Positions 36,435-45,039 are shown, counted from the stretch's first letter. The stretch is 64,000 nucleotides of DNA from Planctomycetota bacterium (GCA_018968885.1 JAGWZK010000003.1:62001-126000); one strand, 5' to 3'. Notes: generated from the letters alone by a model not told the origin. Made by a program: numbers and translations.

Positions 36435-38978
36435 TCACACGGCCGAACTGGCGTGTTCGTCGGCCATGGCAAAAGCTTTCTGCAGGGCGTCAGCGAGTTG
36501 CATGGCGTTGAATGGTTTGTTCAGAACAGCAAACATGGGATCAACGACGTCGAGTGTGAACTCAGCAGGGCGAATCACCAGGATCGGACGCGTGGGGCCG
36601 ACGGCGCGGCGGAGTTCTGCCAAATCCGGCGCTTGCTCAGAATCCAGATCCACAATCGCGGCATCGACGGACTGATTCAGCACGGTGGTCGAGAGTTCGG
36701 AGACCGTTGCCGCAGCAAGAGTCTCGATGTTCATCCGCTCCAGCATCGTCGTCATGATGCTGCGAACAAGTCCACTGGCTTCGACCAGAGCAATCTTGCG
36801 CTTGCCAACGCGGGGCGCCTGCTTGGTGTTGGCCGGGAGGGGTGCAACCTCGGGTTCTGGGGCCGGAGGCAACTGCACTTTGATGGTGGTGCCCCGCCCT
36901 ACCTCCGAATCGACAGCGATAGCGCCGCCGATGCTGGTCACGATGGCGTGCGCAATAGAGAGCCCCATGCCGGTACCCTGCCCGCGCGGCTTGGTGGTGA
37001 AGTAGGGCTCAAAAATGCGGGCGAGGACTTCGGGCTTCATGCCCACGCCGGTGTCGCGCACCTCCACGACGTTGCGCTCTTCATCATCGGTGAATGCGGT
37101 CAGAGTGAGCACACCGCTGGAATCTGCCCGCGCAAGAATCGCGTCGCGACCATTGATGGCCAGATTCATCAGCAGCTGCTGCACTTGCGTCTCGTCACAG
37201 AGAACCCAGCAGGGACGCCGCTCCATGGGCACTTCGAGGCGAATGGTCGGAGGAAGCGTGCGCCACAACAGGCGGGCCGTACGGTTCACCAATTCGGTGA
37301 GATCCACACGCTCATACGTTGGAACGGCGCGGCGGGTAAACAGCAGCAATGACTGCGTCACATTGCCGGCCTGACGCGCAGCTTCCTCGATCTGCTCCAG
37401 ACTGTTCTGAGCCGGATGCGCATGCCCCACCTGGCGTTTAGCCAACTCCAGATTGCCCTGAATCGCCAGCAAAAGGTTGCGGAAATCATGAACGATGCCA
37501 CCCGCAAGCTGGCCGATTGCCTCCATCTTCTGCGATTGCCGCACATCGATTTCCAGTCGCTTGCGTTCGCTGATGTTGCGTGATGTGATGATGATGCCAT
37601 CACCAACTTTGACAACCTGGTGATAGATCCAGGTGGCGGCGATGGGTGGCGCATCGATGGCAAACTCCTCCTCGAGGGATTCACCGGTCTCGACGACACG
37701 AACGTAGCGATCAAAGAACCCGGCGGTACGATTGATGGGGCGAAATTCGCAGAGTTTCTGCCCGATCACCTCTTCACGCGAAGCACCGATCAACTGCTCG
37801 CCACGTTCGTTGAGCTCAGCGATGCGAAAGTCACGGATCACACCGTGCTCATCGCGCATCGACTCCATGAGAAACACCGCGTCAAGCGACCCCTGCATCG
37901 CGGATTCGAACTGATGGCGACAGCGCTCGGCCACATCTCGCTCAATCTGCACACGCTGGCGAAGACGCATCTCGCGCCACGCCAGAATCGCCAACGCACC
38001 GATCAGGCCGGCTACTGCGAGGGTGACCACTTCGCGAGGAATCTCCCATGTGCCTCGAGAGGGTTCGAGGGAATCGATCCACTTGGCCTGCAACACCCGG
38101 TCACGGCCACTCTGCTGAACTCTGACCAGTGCCTGATCGATGGCGCGAGCCAGCCGGGCATCCTCGACGCGAGTGGCAAAGCAGAACCCTGCGGATACTC
38201 CATCCAGCTCGATATCGGTGGGGATCACAGTTTCCAGCCCCAACTCGTCCATCAAATACAGGGCAAAAGAGCGAAAGAGGACGCAGCAGTCCGCTCGACC
38301 ATCCGCCACGGCAGCAAGCACACCTCGAGGCACATCGAGAACCAGCGCGTCCAGCCCGTGAGTAATCGCCCAATCGTGAGCAGCACTGAAGCGCAAGACC
38401 GCAACCCGCTTGCCCCTGAGATCATCAACATCACGAACGCCCGACTGACCGCGGCGCACGAAAACCGATGCTCGCGAAACAAAGTATGGCGTCGTCTGAA
38501 TGACGTCCTCCTCGACAGATATCGCCACACGTGCGCCGGCAACATCGATCTCCCGAGTGTTCAACGCTTCGGTGATGCCGAGACTTTGGTCATAAAAGCG
38601 GAAGATGGGGACCAGCCCGGCTTCCTTGGCCACCTCGCGAAACAGCTCCACGGCGTACCCGCTGGGCTCACCATCCGGACCGGCGAACGCTAAAGGACCC
38701 CAGTCTCGACGCACACCAACGACCAAGCTGCGCGGCACTGCAGGTTGGAGCTTCGCCAAAGGCACGGTCACGCCGGTCTTGGGGCGAGCTTCCGGAGACT
38801 GGCTCGCGGTGGGCGGTCCGGCAGACTGCGCCCAAGCTGTGCCGCTCACGCTGCACAAGGCCACCACCCAGACCAAGACACCCAAGACTCCGAATGTGAA
38901 CACGCCCCCCACCGTTGCCAGTTCCGGTGCGTGACACAACCCAAACCACTGTTTCGCGGCGGACCACCATGCACGCAT
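36435..38978 (-). CDS. Receptor histidine kinase with periplasmic solute-binding domain and degenerate receiver
   Basis: 847 residues from the ATG at 38978; the frame is open to 39143, where it would enter tRNA-Ala, so a start there is excluded (Met at 39026 is possible). Signal/anchor helix at about 25-47. Periplasmic SBP_bac_3 domain (about 85-300, RSLVVGVRRDWGPLAFAG, SGYAVELFREVAKEAG). Membrane helix (about 316-335), PAS (about 350-475). The kinase H box GGIVHDFRNLLLAIQG has His497, and its ATPase has DTGVGM and GTGMGLSIAHAI. The C-terminal receiver-like domain keeps AAIVDLD (Asp777) and NKPF but has Glu-Ala where the acidic pair normally sits. It probably senses an amino-acid-like ligand. 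psd starts 41 bases downstream. Confidence 0.88.
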   Translation of the reverse strand: MRAWWSAAKQWFGLCHAPELATVGGVFTFGVLGVLVWVVALCSVSGTAWAQSAGPPTASQSPEARPKTGVTVPLAKLQPAVPRSLVVGVRRDWGPLAFAGPDGEPSGYAVELFREVAKEAGLVPIFRFYDQSLGITEALNTREIDVAGARVAISVEEDVIQTTPYFVSRASVFVRRGQSGVRDVDDLRGKRVAVLRFSAAHDWAITHGLDALVLDVPRGVLAAVADGRADCCVLFRSFALYLMDELGLETVIPTDIELDGVSAGFCFATRVEDARLARAIDQALVRVQQSGRDRVLQAKWIDSLEPSRGTWEIPREVVTLAVAGLIGALAILAWREMRLRQRVQIERDVAERCRHQFESAMQGSLDAVFLMESMRDEHGVIRDFRIAELNERGEQLIGASREEVIGQKLCEFRPINRTAGFFDRYVRVVETGESLEEEFAIDAPPIAATWIYHQVVKVGDGIIITSRNISERKRLEIDVRQSQKMEAIGQLAGGIVHDFRNLLLAIQGNLELAKRQVGHAHPAQNSLEQIEEAARQAGNVTQSLLLFTRRAVPTYERVDLTELVNRTARLLWRTLPPTIRLEVPMERRPCWVLCDETQVQQLLMNLAINGRDAILARADSSGVLTLTAFTDDEERNVVEVRDTGVGMKPEVLARIFEPYFTTKPRGQGTGMGLSIAHAIVTSIGGAIAVDSEVGRGTTIKVQLPPAPEPEVAPLPANTKQAPRVGKRKIALVEASGLVRSIMTTMLERMNIETLAAATVSELSTTVLNQSVDAAIVDLDSEQAPDLAELRRAVGPTRPILVIRPAEFTLDVVDPMFAVLNKPFNAMQLADALQKAFAMADEHASSAV

Positions 38979-39101
38979 CAAGTTGCTCACACGCCTGCAT
39001 CGCACGTGACAGCAGTGTACCGCCATGGGGTCTGACGCCCGTCGCCAATCAGAGGCAAAAACACAAACGGCCCCGGGAAGACCCGGAGCCGCTGGTTCAA
39101 G

Positions 39102-39176
39102 TGGAGGCGACGAGACTCGAACTCGTGACCTCTTCCATGCCATGGAAGCGCTCTACCAAAACTGAGCTACGCCCCC
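39102..39176 (-). tRNA. tRNA-Ala (GGC anticodon)
   Basis: 75-nt cloverleaf without encoded CCA. Acceptor stem GGGGGCG / CGCCTCC includes the G3:U70 wobble pair that marks alanine tRNAs. D arm GCTC...GAGC. Anticodon arm CTTCC-ATGGCAT-GGAAG with anticodon GGC. T arm ACGAG-TTCGAGA-CTCGT. Discriminator A. Confidence 0.95.
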
Positions 39177-39328
39177 AATTTCAGGTGATTGGATTCACCG
39201 GGGACTTCCACTTGGTTGTCTTCCCACCTGGCCGGAGGCCGGGTCGGTCGGAAGGGGATCATAGAGGATCGGGCCCCAAGGTCAAGATCTTGACTTGGCG
39301 TGCACTTCTCACCGGGAATCGCTTCGGA

Positions 39329-39553
39329 TTACGCAGGTCCGCCCGAGTTATCGTCGCGCACAACCACCCGCGGCTGCTTTGGCTTGCCGTCGGGTGCCAT
39401 GCCATCTCCCTCATAGTCATCATGGTGATGCAAGTGCTGACGCTCGGCGCGGGCCCAGCGGTTGGTCTGCCATCGCCATACGAGGACAAAGGCCACACCG
39501 ACGATGGGAGTCGCGATGAGCACCACCACCATGAACGGATCGACACCGGGCAT
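39329..39553 (-). CDS. Small single-pass membrane protein
   Basis: 74 residues: MPGVDPFMVVVLIATPIVG opens one membrane helix (about 8-27), followed by a charged His-rich cytoplasmic tail (QHLHHHDDYEGDG) with a basic segment. Nothing identifies a function. It follows the 88-residue coiled protein by 48 bases on the same strand. The coding call rests on helix plus charge pattern. Confidence 0.5.
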   Translation of the reverse strand: MPGVDPFMVVVLIATPIVGVAFVLVWRWQTNRWARAERQHLHHHDDYEGDGMAPDGKPKQPRVVVRDDNSGGPA

Positions 39554-39601
39554 GACAGATGATAGAACCGAGGCGCGTTCTCGGCCCCAAAATCGGACCT
39601 C

Positions 39602-39868
39602 TCAACAGCCGGGTTCGAGGTCTTCAGGTCGGGCGATGACTTTGAACTGCTCGATCTGCCGCGCCAAGGTTTCCGCCATTTTCCGCGCACTCTCGATCGC
39701 GTTCTCAATCGAGGAGTTCCCGGTCACTTCCTTGAACTTGTCGCGCCCGTTGGTCTCGCTCAAGATCTGCTCGCTCAATCTCCTGGCCTCAGTCAATTCG
39801 GCCACCAGGCGCTCAGCACTTTGCTGACGCCTGACAAGATCCGCAAGCAATCGATCCTTTTCACTCAT
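39602..39868 (-). CDS. Small coiled-coil protein
   Basis: 88 residues, start MSEKDRLLADLVRRQQSAE. Almost entirely helical with heptad-like hydrophobics (residues 5-38 and 52-78) and charged faces, so it is predicted to self-associate or bind a partner. It starts 15 bases after the CapD-like gene stop, suggesting shared transcription. No family recognised. Confidence 0.6.
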   Translation of the reverse strand: MSEKDRLLADLVRRQQSAERLVAELTEARRLSEQILSETNGRDKFKEVTGNSSIENAIESARKMAETLARQIEQFKVIARPEDLEPGC

Positions 39869-39883
39869 GGGTCAATCGGGACG

Positions 39884-41566
39884 TTATGCTGCCAAACGCG
39901 CGCTCTCACCCTTCACCACGCCAGCGGTTTCCGCCGCTCTCATCTCTGGCACCAGTTCGCGAAGAAGATCCACTACGCGCTGACGCTCCGGCGAATTTCT
40001 CGCCATCGACAGGCGCGCGGTCAGCTCGGCAGGGCTCGCACCCGCATACTTGGGCCCCGCCCACGCATTGATTCCCGGATACGGAGTCGGCCTCACCAAC
40101 TCCGCGGCGTACGCCAACTCCTCATGCAGCTTTTCGCCGGGTCTGATGCCGGTCAGCGCAATGGTCAGCGGCGTGCCGTCTGATGTTTCTGTGCCGCGAC
40201 CGGCGATCACTGGCTCAAAGCCGTGCGCTCGCGCAAAGCGCATGGCCAGATCCAGAATCCTGATCGGATCGCCCATATCCAGCACATACACTGCGGCTTC
40301 CTCGCGTGATCCCTCCGCCGCGGCGGACTGAATCACCAGCGCTGCCGCCTCGTGAATCGTCATAAAATACCGCGTCATCCGCTCATCTGTCACCGTCAGC
40401 GGTCCACCCTCTTCGATCTGACTCGTCCAGATCGGCAGCACACTGCACGCACTCCCCAGCACGTTGCCGAAACGCACCATGCTGAAGCGCGTCGCCTCTT
40501 GCGTGCGCTGCAATCCCTGGATGTACATCTCGGCCAGCCGCTTGGTCGCGCCCATCACAGAGGTCGGGTTCACGGCCTTGTCGCTGGAAATCAGCACGAA
40601 CCGCTCGGTGCCGCAGGCCAGTGCCGCATCCGCGATCGACCGCGTACCGAAAAAGTTGTTCACCACGGCGTGCGATGGGTGATCCTCCATCAAGGGCACG
40701 TGCTTGTGCGCTGCGGCATGAAAGACCAGATGCGGCCGATGCTGCATGAGTTGCCGCAACGTCTGCTCCGCATCCACCACATCATGCAGCACCGTCACGC
40801 GCTTCACGCCGGGAAACTTGCGGCCGATCTGGCGATCAATCTCAAACAGCGCGTTCTCACTGCGCTCCATCAGGATGATCTGTTCAGGTGCGAATTCGCC
40901 GCAGATCCGTGCGATTTCGCTCCCGATGCTGCCACCAGCGCCCGTAATCAGCACGCGCTTGCCGGAGAGCAGTTTCGACACCACGCGTCGATCGATTCCG
41001 TATGGCGTGCGCCCGATCAACTCTGCGACATTCAATGACTTTCGCAGTGCTGAGCGAACCTCACCCTGTACACCAGAACTCTGCCCACTTGAGTTCTCCG
41101 CTGCCGGTGATTCGTTTCCCTTCCCCAGCAATTCATCCAACGGCGCGACAAATCGCGCCTCAACTCCCAATTCCGTCAGTTGAAACTTCACCAATTTGGC
41201 GCGATCCGCCATGTTCGCCGGCAGGCACACCAAGGCCACACCAAACTTCAGCATCTGGTGCAAGTTCGACAGGTCAGCGAGGCCACCAATCACCGGCGAG
41301 GTCGCCGTGGCGCTCGTCACATCCGCCGCGACATCGATCCACCCGAACGCTCTGGGTCCGCCGGGAATCAGCCGCACCTGCGCTGCCAGCGTCGGCAGCG
41401 TCCTGCGCGTTCCGATCAACACCATCGGCGCGGCTTGCCGCGCATGCTGCACACCAGACCCGCCTAGGGCCTCTATCTGAGAAGGCACACTCATCAATCT
41501 GTCTATCGGCCCGAAGATGATCGTCCGGTGAGCAACCTCCGTCTCCACCATCCCGCCTCGGTGCAT
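39884..41566 (-). CDS. CapD/FlaA1-like nucleotide-sugar dehydratase/epimerase
   Basis: 560 residues from the ATG at 41566 (Met at 41551 also possible); the frame is open further but would overlap ruvA. N-terminal part (to about 200) is a Rossmann-like CoA-binding-type domain without the four membrane helices usual for WbpM/CapD. The C-terminal SDR domain has LSGKRVLITGAGGSIGSEI, VFHAAAHKHVPLME, ISSDKAVNPTSVMGATKR and IRPGEKLHEEL, as in UDP-GlcNAc 4,6-dehydratases. It likely acts in making deoxyamino sugars for surface polysaccharide. The GDP-mannose enzyme lies 0.7 kb away. Confidence 0.9.
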   Translation of the reverse strand: MHRGGMVETEVAHRTIIFGPIDRLMSVPSQIEALGGSGVQHARQAAPMVLIGTRRTLPTLAAQVRLIPGGPRAFGWIDVAADVTSATATSPVIGGLADLSNLHQMLKFGVALVCLPANMADRAKLVKFQLTELGVEARFVAPLDELLGKGNESPAAENSSGQSSGVQGEVRSALRKSLNVAELIGRTPYGIDRRVVSKLLSGKRVLITGAGGSIGSEIARICGEFAPEQIILMERSENALFEIDRQIGRKFPGVKRVTVLHDVVDAEQTLRQLMQHRPHLVFHAAAHKHVPLMEDHPSHAVVNNFFGTRSIADAALACGTERFVLISSDKAVNPTSVMGATKRLAEMYIQGLQRTQEATRFSMVRFGNVLGSACSVLPIWTSQIEEGGPLTVTDERMTRYFMTIHEAAALVIQSAAAEGSREEAAVYVLDMGDPIRILDLAMRFARAHGFEPVIAGRGTETSDGTPLTIALTGIRPGEKLHEELAYAAELVRPTPYPGINAWAGPKYAGASPAELTARLSMARNSPERQRVVDLLRELVPEMRAAETAGVVKGESARLAA

Positions 41567-41595
41567 CACCTCTTCATTCTCGCTACGCTCCGGCC

Positions 41596-42255
41596 ATGAT
41601 TGCGCGTCTGGGTGGCCAACTTGTGCAGTGTGATAAACAGAGCGTTCTAGTTCTGCACCAATCCGGCCTGACGTACGAACTACTTGTCCCGACATTTCTC
41701 CTCCAATCGCTGGTATCTCAGATAGACCAACCTGTCCACTTCATCACCTACCACTATCTTGAAGGGATCGGCCAGGGCACACATTTCGTTCCGCGACTGA
41801 TCGGGTTCCTCACGGTTCGCCAGCGCGAATTCTTCGAGCTTTTCACCACCGTCAGCGGCATCGGCAATCGCAAAGCCCTGCGGGCCATGGCCTTAGACCC
41901 GGCCACCATCGCAACGAGTATCGCCAGCCGCGACACCAAGGCCCTCACCCAACTGCCAGAAATCGGAAAGAAACTTGCCGAGCTCATCATCGCTGAACTG
42001 CATGACAAAGTGACTCCTTTTGTCGACGGTTCCTTCACCGGTATCGAGGTGAAGGGCACTCCCACACTGTCTCGCCCCAATACGCCCCGCGATCCTCTGA
42101 CCGAGGACGCCATCGCGGCGGTGATGGCACTGGGTGAAAGCCGCACCGATGCAGAGCGGCTGGTGCAGCGCGTCCTTTCGGGTGGTGGGCCAAATAGCAG
42201 AACCCATCGCTCGGTCGGCGACGTATTGGCTGGTGTGCTCGCGCTGAAGGCGTGA
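41596..42255 (+). CDS. ruvA: Holliday junction branch-migration protein RuvA
   Basis: 219 residues. DNA-binding subunit of RuvAB. N-terminal OB fold (MIARLGGQLVQCDKQSVLV). Two helix-hairpin-helix motifs: FTTVSGIGNRKALRAM and LTQLPEIGKKLAELIIAEL. The C-terminal RuvB-contacting domain is LTEDAIAAVMALGESRTDAERLV. Length is normal. ruvB and ruvC are not adjacent. It is divergent from the CapD-like gene with about 30 bases between starts. Confidence 0.95.
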   Translation: MIARLGGQLVQCDKQSVLVLHQSGLTYELLVPTFLLQSLVSQIDQPVHFITYHYLEGIGQGTHFVPRLIGFLTVRQREFFELFTTVSGIGNRKALRAMALDPATIATSIASRDTKALTQLPEIGKKLAELIIAELHDKVTPFVDGSFTGIEVKGTPTLSRPNTPRDPLTEDAIAAVMALGESRTDAERLVQRVLSGGGPNSRTHRSVGDVLAGVLALKA

Positions 42256-42317
42256 TTCGCTTGCGGCGTGAGGAACCAGTTTGTACACCCGTGCTGATTT
42301 CTGACCGATAACCCGAT

Positions 42318-43463
42318 ATGCGACACGCGATGATCATGGCGGGAGGGGCAGGGACGCGGCTTTGGCCGATGAGCCGGCGCGATGAACCCAAACAGCTCCT
42401 CAAGTTCATTCAGGACAAAAAGTCCGGCGGCCAGGTGTCGCTGCTCTCGCTGGCAGCGCGACGGCTGGAAGGGCTTGTCTCCGTCGAGCGCCGATTGATC
42501 TGCACCAGTGAGAATTACCGCTCCGTCATCCGCCGCGATCTGCCGGATTTCTCCGACGATCGCATTCTGGGCGAGCCTGTCGGCCGCGACACTGTGAATG
42601 CCGTGGCCTTTGGCGCGGCTGTGCTCGCTAAGAAAGATCCCAACGCCATCTTCGCGGTCCTCACCGCCGACCACATCATCGAACCCGATGAAATCTTCAA
42701 GGCGCGGATGGATCTGGCCTTCCGACTCGTCGAACAGGATCCGCGCCGCTTCGTCACCTTCGCGATCAAACCCACCTACCCCGCCACCGGCTTTGGCTAT
42801 GTGCAGCGCGGCGCACCCATCCGTGACATTGATGACGCAACAAGCAAGGATGGCCAACCCCTGGCATATCGCGTGGAACGCTTTGTGGAAAAGCCGGATT
42901 TGGCCCGCGCTCAGGCGTATGTCCAATCCGGTGAATTCGGCTGGAACAGTGGCATGTTTGTCTGGAAGGCCCAGGCCGTGCTGGATTGTCTGAAGAAGTA
43001 CAAGCCCGAATCTCACGCCGGTGTCATGGAAATCGCGAGTGCATGGGGCACGCGAGACCAGAAAGCCGTCATCGATCGCGTCTATCCGACGCTGCCCAAG
43101 ATCAGCGTGGACTACGGCATGATGGAACCGGTTGCCGCGGCGATCAAGCAGGGTGATCGCACCTTCAGCATCGCAACAGTTGAAATGGATGTGCGCTGGC
43201 TGGATGTCGGCTCGTGGCCCAGTTACGCCCAAACCGTCGAAGCCGATGCGAGCGGCAATCGAGTCGCGGGCAGCGGCAAAGGCATGGTCGTCAACGGCCG
43301 CAACAACCTTGTCGTGGCCGGGGCTGGTGGCAAACTGGTCGCGCTCCTGGGTTGTGATGACATGGTGGTCGTCGATACTCCCGAAGCCACTCTCGTCATG
43401 CCGCGAAGCAAGGCAGAGGATCTGAAACTGCTGCACAGCCAGGTGGAAGATCGGTTGAAGTGA
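42318..43463 (+). CDS. manC: Mannose-1-phosphate guanylyltransferase
   Basis: 381 residues. It makes GDP-mannose from mannose-1-phosphate and GTP. Nucleotidyltransferase signature MAGGAGTRLWPMSRRDEPKQ, AVLTADHII, RFVEKPDLARAQ and GWNSGMFVW. The isomerase domain of bifunctional ManC/AlgA is absent, so it is the monofunctional form. It probably feeds polysaccharide or glycan synthesis together with the CapD-like enzyme. It follows ruvA by 62 bases. Confidence 0.93.
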   Translation: MRHAMIMAGGAGTRLWPMSRRDEPKQLLKFIQDKKSGGQVSLLSLAARRLEGLVSVERRLICTSENYRSVIRRDLPDFSDDRILGEPVGRDTVNAVAFGAAVLAKKDPNAIFAVLTADHIIEPDEIFKARMDLAFRLVEQDPRRFVTFAIKPTYPATGFGYVQRGAPIRDIDDATSKDGQPLAYRVERFVEKPDLARAQAYVQSGEFGWNSGMFVWKAQAVLDCLKKYKPESHAGVMEIASAWGTRDQKAVIDRVYPTLPKISVDYGMMEPVAAAIKQGDRTFSIATVEMDVRWLDVGSWPSYAQTVEADASGNRVAGSGKGMVVNGRNNLVVAGAGGKLVALLGCDDMVVVDTPEATLVMPRSKAEDLKLLHSQVEDRLK

Positions 43464-43591
43464 TTGTGTTGGCATGATGATTTGGTGACACGCGCATGAG
43501 ATGACCCGCACGCGGGGGCGTGTTGGTGGTGGTTGACCTGTTTGCGTGGCACAGCGATGTATCAGGGGCGATCGCGGGCGCGGACAGAAGA

Positions 43592-43627
43592 AGGTGTCGT
43601 GGTGTCAAGGTGACGAGGTGTCGAGTC
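43592..43627. repeat. Degenerate 7-9 bp tandem repeat, GGTGTC/GGTGAC words
   Basis: Consecutive units aggtgtcgt, ggtgtca, aggtgacg and aggtgtcg. A related word, aggtgtcgag, recurs at 43821-43830. It is part of the repeat island and lies at the 3' end of the minus-strand ORF ending at 43605. Confidence 0.6.
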
Positions 43628-44537
43628 GGAAGAAGAAGTGACCGAGTGAGATGCAGAGGCACCAGGCACCGGGCACCGGGCACCGGGCATCAGGGAGAGT
43701 GATGTCACAGGTCTGTGCATCGGGAGACCGCGTAGAGATTGAGGGGGAGTCTTCCGGGGGCTGGACTGCTGCGCAGTCTGCGCCTCCGGCAACCATCATG
43801 CACCCTGCGGGCGAAGGGGAAGGTGTCGAGGGGAGGGAAGAAGAAGTGGCTGAGTGGCAAAGTGGCGCAGTGGCAGAGTGAGAGTCAGCCGTGTGTGGCG
43901 CACCTTCGGTGCTCGGGGATGAAGAGGGAAGAGTGATGGTTGTGGGTTCTGTTCCCGGGGTTGCCACCCCGGGCTCGTCACTTGCGCCGCTTCGCGGCGA
44001 AGAAGATGCAGATTCACACTGACCCCCGAGCGGGTCAGTAGGACGGGATGCAGAAGGCACACCGGTCGGGAGACCGGTGCCACCCGGAGCAGAACCATCC
44101 GGAGAAGGGACACTCGGAGCGGTGGCACCGGGTTTGGTGGCGCGGTTGAGGGCCTGGGCGGCGAGGCGGAGCTCTTCGACTGCGCGGGTGTGTTGAATGT
44201 TGTGGGTGCGGGATTCTTCGAGAAGTTTGAGATTGCGGGATGCGCTGTGCATGGCATCGACGAGGCCGTCGATGGAGTGGCGTTGCAGGAATTCGAGTCG
44301 AACGGATTCGTATTCGCGGAGATCGGCCTGGAGTTCACGCGCAGCGGCAGCGATGTGGGGGAGTTTGAGCCATTGGGTGAGGGTGAGGAGGGTCTGTTGC
44401 GCTGGGTGGAGGTGGATGCTGTTGCCGACGACGTGACGGAGAGCGAATTGCTCATCGGCGATGTGCGCGAGGAGAGCGTGATCCTCGGCGGTGAGGTTGG
44501 CGATGGGGACCGGTGGGCGTTCGTAGGGGTGGGACAT
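43605..44537 (-). CDS. Unknown protein whose C-terminal half is encoded by tandem-repeat DNA
   Basis: 310 residues from MSHPYERPPVPIANL (ATG at 44537; the frame is open to 44564). Residues 1-140 look like a genuine helical domain (DEQFALRHVVGNSIH, LREYESVRLEFLQRHS, HTRAVEELRLAAQALNRA). From about residue 145 the sequence becomes Pro/Ser/Thr/Ala-rich and is encoded by the short tandem repeats at 43592-43882 and the hairpin at 44060-44079. The true stop may have been lost, or repeats may have been inserted. Function unknown; no homologous family is recognised. Confidence 0.5.
   Translation of the reverse strand: MSHPYERPPVPIANLTAEDHALLAHIADEQFALRHVVGNSIHLHPAQQTLLTLTQWLKLPHIAAAARELQADLREYESVRLEFLQRHSIDGLVDAMHSASRNLKLLEESRTHNIQHTRAVEELRLAAQALNRATKPGATAPSVPSPDGSAPGGTGLPTGVPSASRPTDPLGGQCESASSSPRSGASDEPGVATPGTEPTTITLPSSSPSTEGAPHTADSHSATAPLCHSATSSSLPSTPSPSPAGCMMVAGGADCAAVQPPEDSPSISTRSPDAQTCDITLPDARCPVPGAWCLCISLGHFFFRLDTSSP
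43658..43692. repeat. Heptanucleotide tandem repeat, five units of GGCACCG type
   Basis: Five exact-phase 7-bp units: GGCACCA, GGCACCG three times, then GGCATCA, continued by GGG. It resembles the short tandemly repeated repetitive (STRR) heptamers known in some cyanobacteria; the resemblance is of type, not demonstrated identity. Confidence 0.9.
43843..43882. repeat. Octanucleotide tandem repeat, NNAGTGGC
   Basis: Units gaagtggc, tgagtggc, aaagtggc and gcagtggc in strict 8-bp phase, then a broken agagtgag. Two positions per unit vary while AGTGGC is constant. Confidence 0.9.
44060..44079. repeat. Hairpin with 8-bp arms inside the repeat island
   Basis: CACCGGTC, 4-base loop GGGA, then GACCGGTG. 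It lies within the C-terminal coding part of the unknown ORF. No T-run follows on either strand, so it is not a terminator. Confidence 0.7.
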
Positions 44538-44551
44538 GGGGCACCGAGTAA

Positions 44552-44572
44552 AGGCATTAGGCACTTGGCACT
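44552..44572. repeat. Heptanucleotide tandem repeat, NGGCAYT
   Basis: Units AGGCATT, AGGCACT and TGGCACT, then AGG. It sits 15 bases upstream of the preferred start of the minus-strand ORF. Confidence 0.75.
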
Positions 44573-44616
44573 AGGGGGGGAGGCAGAAAGGCAAAGACCA
44601 AAGCAGAAGAGTTCAA

Positions 44617-44640
44617 CGCAGAGCCGCAGAGCCGCAGAGG
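44617..44640. repeat. Octanucleotide tandem repeat, CGCAGAGC
   Basis: Three units: CGCAGAGC twice and CGCAGAGG once, preceded by TTCAA. It is a different word from the other repeats in the island. Confidence 0.85.
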
Positions 44641-44762
44641 CAGATCGGAGGAAGAAAAGGAGAGGAAGAGAGAGGGAAAGGAAGGCACCGAGTGCAGGCC
44701 ACACGCAGAGCGTGGGGTACTCGGCGAGAGCACTTTGTGTGTGTCTCTACCCTTGGTTTTGA

Positions 44763-44792
44763 GCGACGCGTTTGCGCGCGCAAACGCGTCGC
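44763..44792. repeat. Perfect 30-bp palindrome
   Basis: GCGACGCGTTTGCGC followed at once by its reverse complement, with no spacer and no mismatch. The central 14 bases (TTTGCGCGCGCAAA) recur at 44887-44900, followed by TGCGTCGC, so a second, left-degraded copy lies about 110 bases away. It could be a recombination or protein-binding site, or a REP-like element. It is too GC-rich and lacks the T-run of a terminator. Confidence 0.9.
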
Positions 44793-44886
44793 ACGGGGTA
44801 TGCGAAAAGTGATGGATACGCTTTGTGGGATAAGGACTTATGACATTTTTCACAGGTAGTCCGGTAACAGGTTTTGCGTGACCGGG

Positions 44887-44908
44887 TTTGCGCGCGCAAA
44901 TGCGTCGC
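44887..44908. repeat. Partial second copy of the palindrome
   Basis: TTTGCGCGCGCAAA and then TGCGTCGC matches the core and right arm of the palindrome at 44763-44792 with one mismatch; the left arm is diverged. Confidence 0.75.
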
Positions 44909-44972
44909 TCTTAACACATCGCCGCAGGCGATTTGAGAGGTGGTTAGGTGTCAAGGGAAAAACTAACTCTTA

Positions 44973-45004
44973 GAGCTCGCCGATAGACAGCCCTCGGCGA
45001 GCTC
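44973..45004. repeat. Inverted repeat of unknown role
   Basis: 11-bp perfect arms GAGCTCGCCGA / TCGGCGAGCTC around a 10-base spacer, between the palindromes and the tRNA terminator. No T-run follows, so it is probably not a terminator. Confidence 0.7.
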
Positions 45005-45039
45005 GAAGCAGGCGGGGCAGGAGTGAGAAAAATGAAAAA

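Noticed and set aside
41754-43511. 585-residue open frame on the minus strand
   Set aside because: Lies opposite ruvA and manC, both secure; no recognisable domain.
43592-44640. Possible CRISPR array
   Set aside because: Repeats are contiguous 7-8 bp words without spacers, and no cas genes are present.
44763-44792. Palindrome as a terminator
   Set aside because: No loop and no T-run on either strand, and no gene ends close by.
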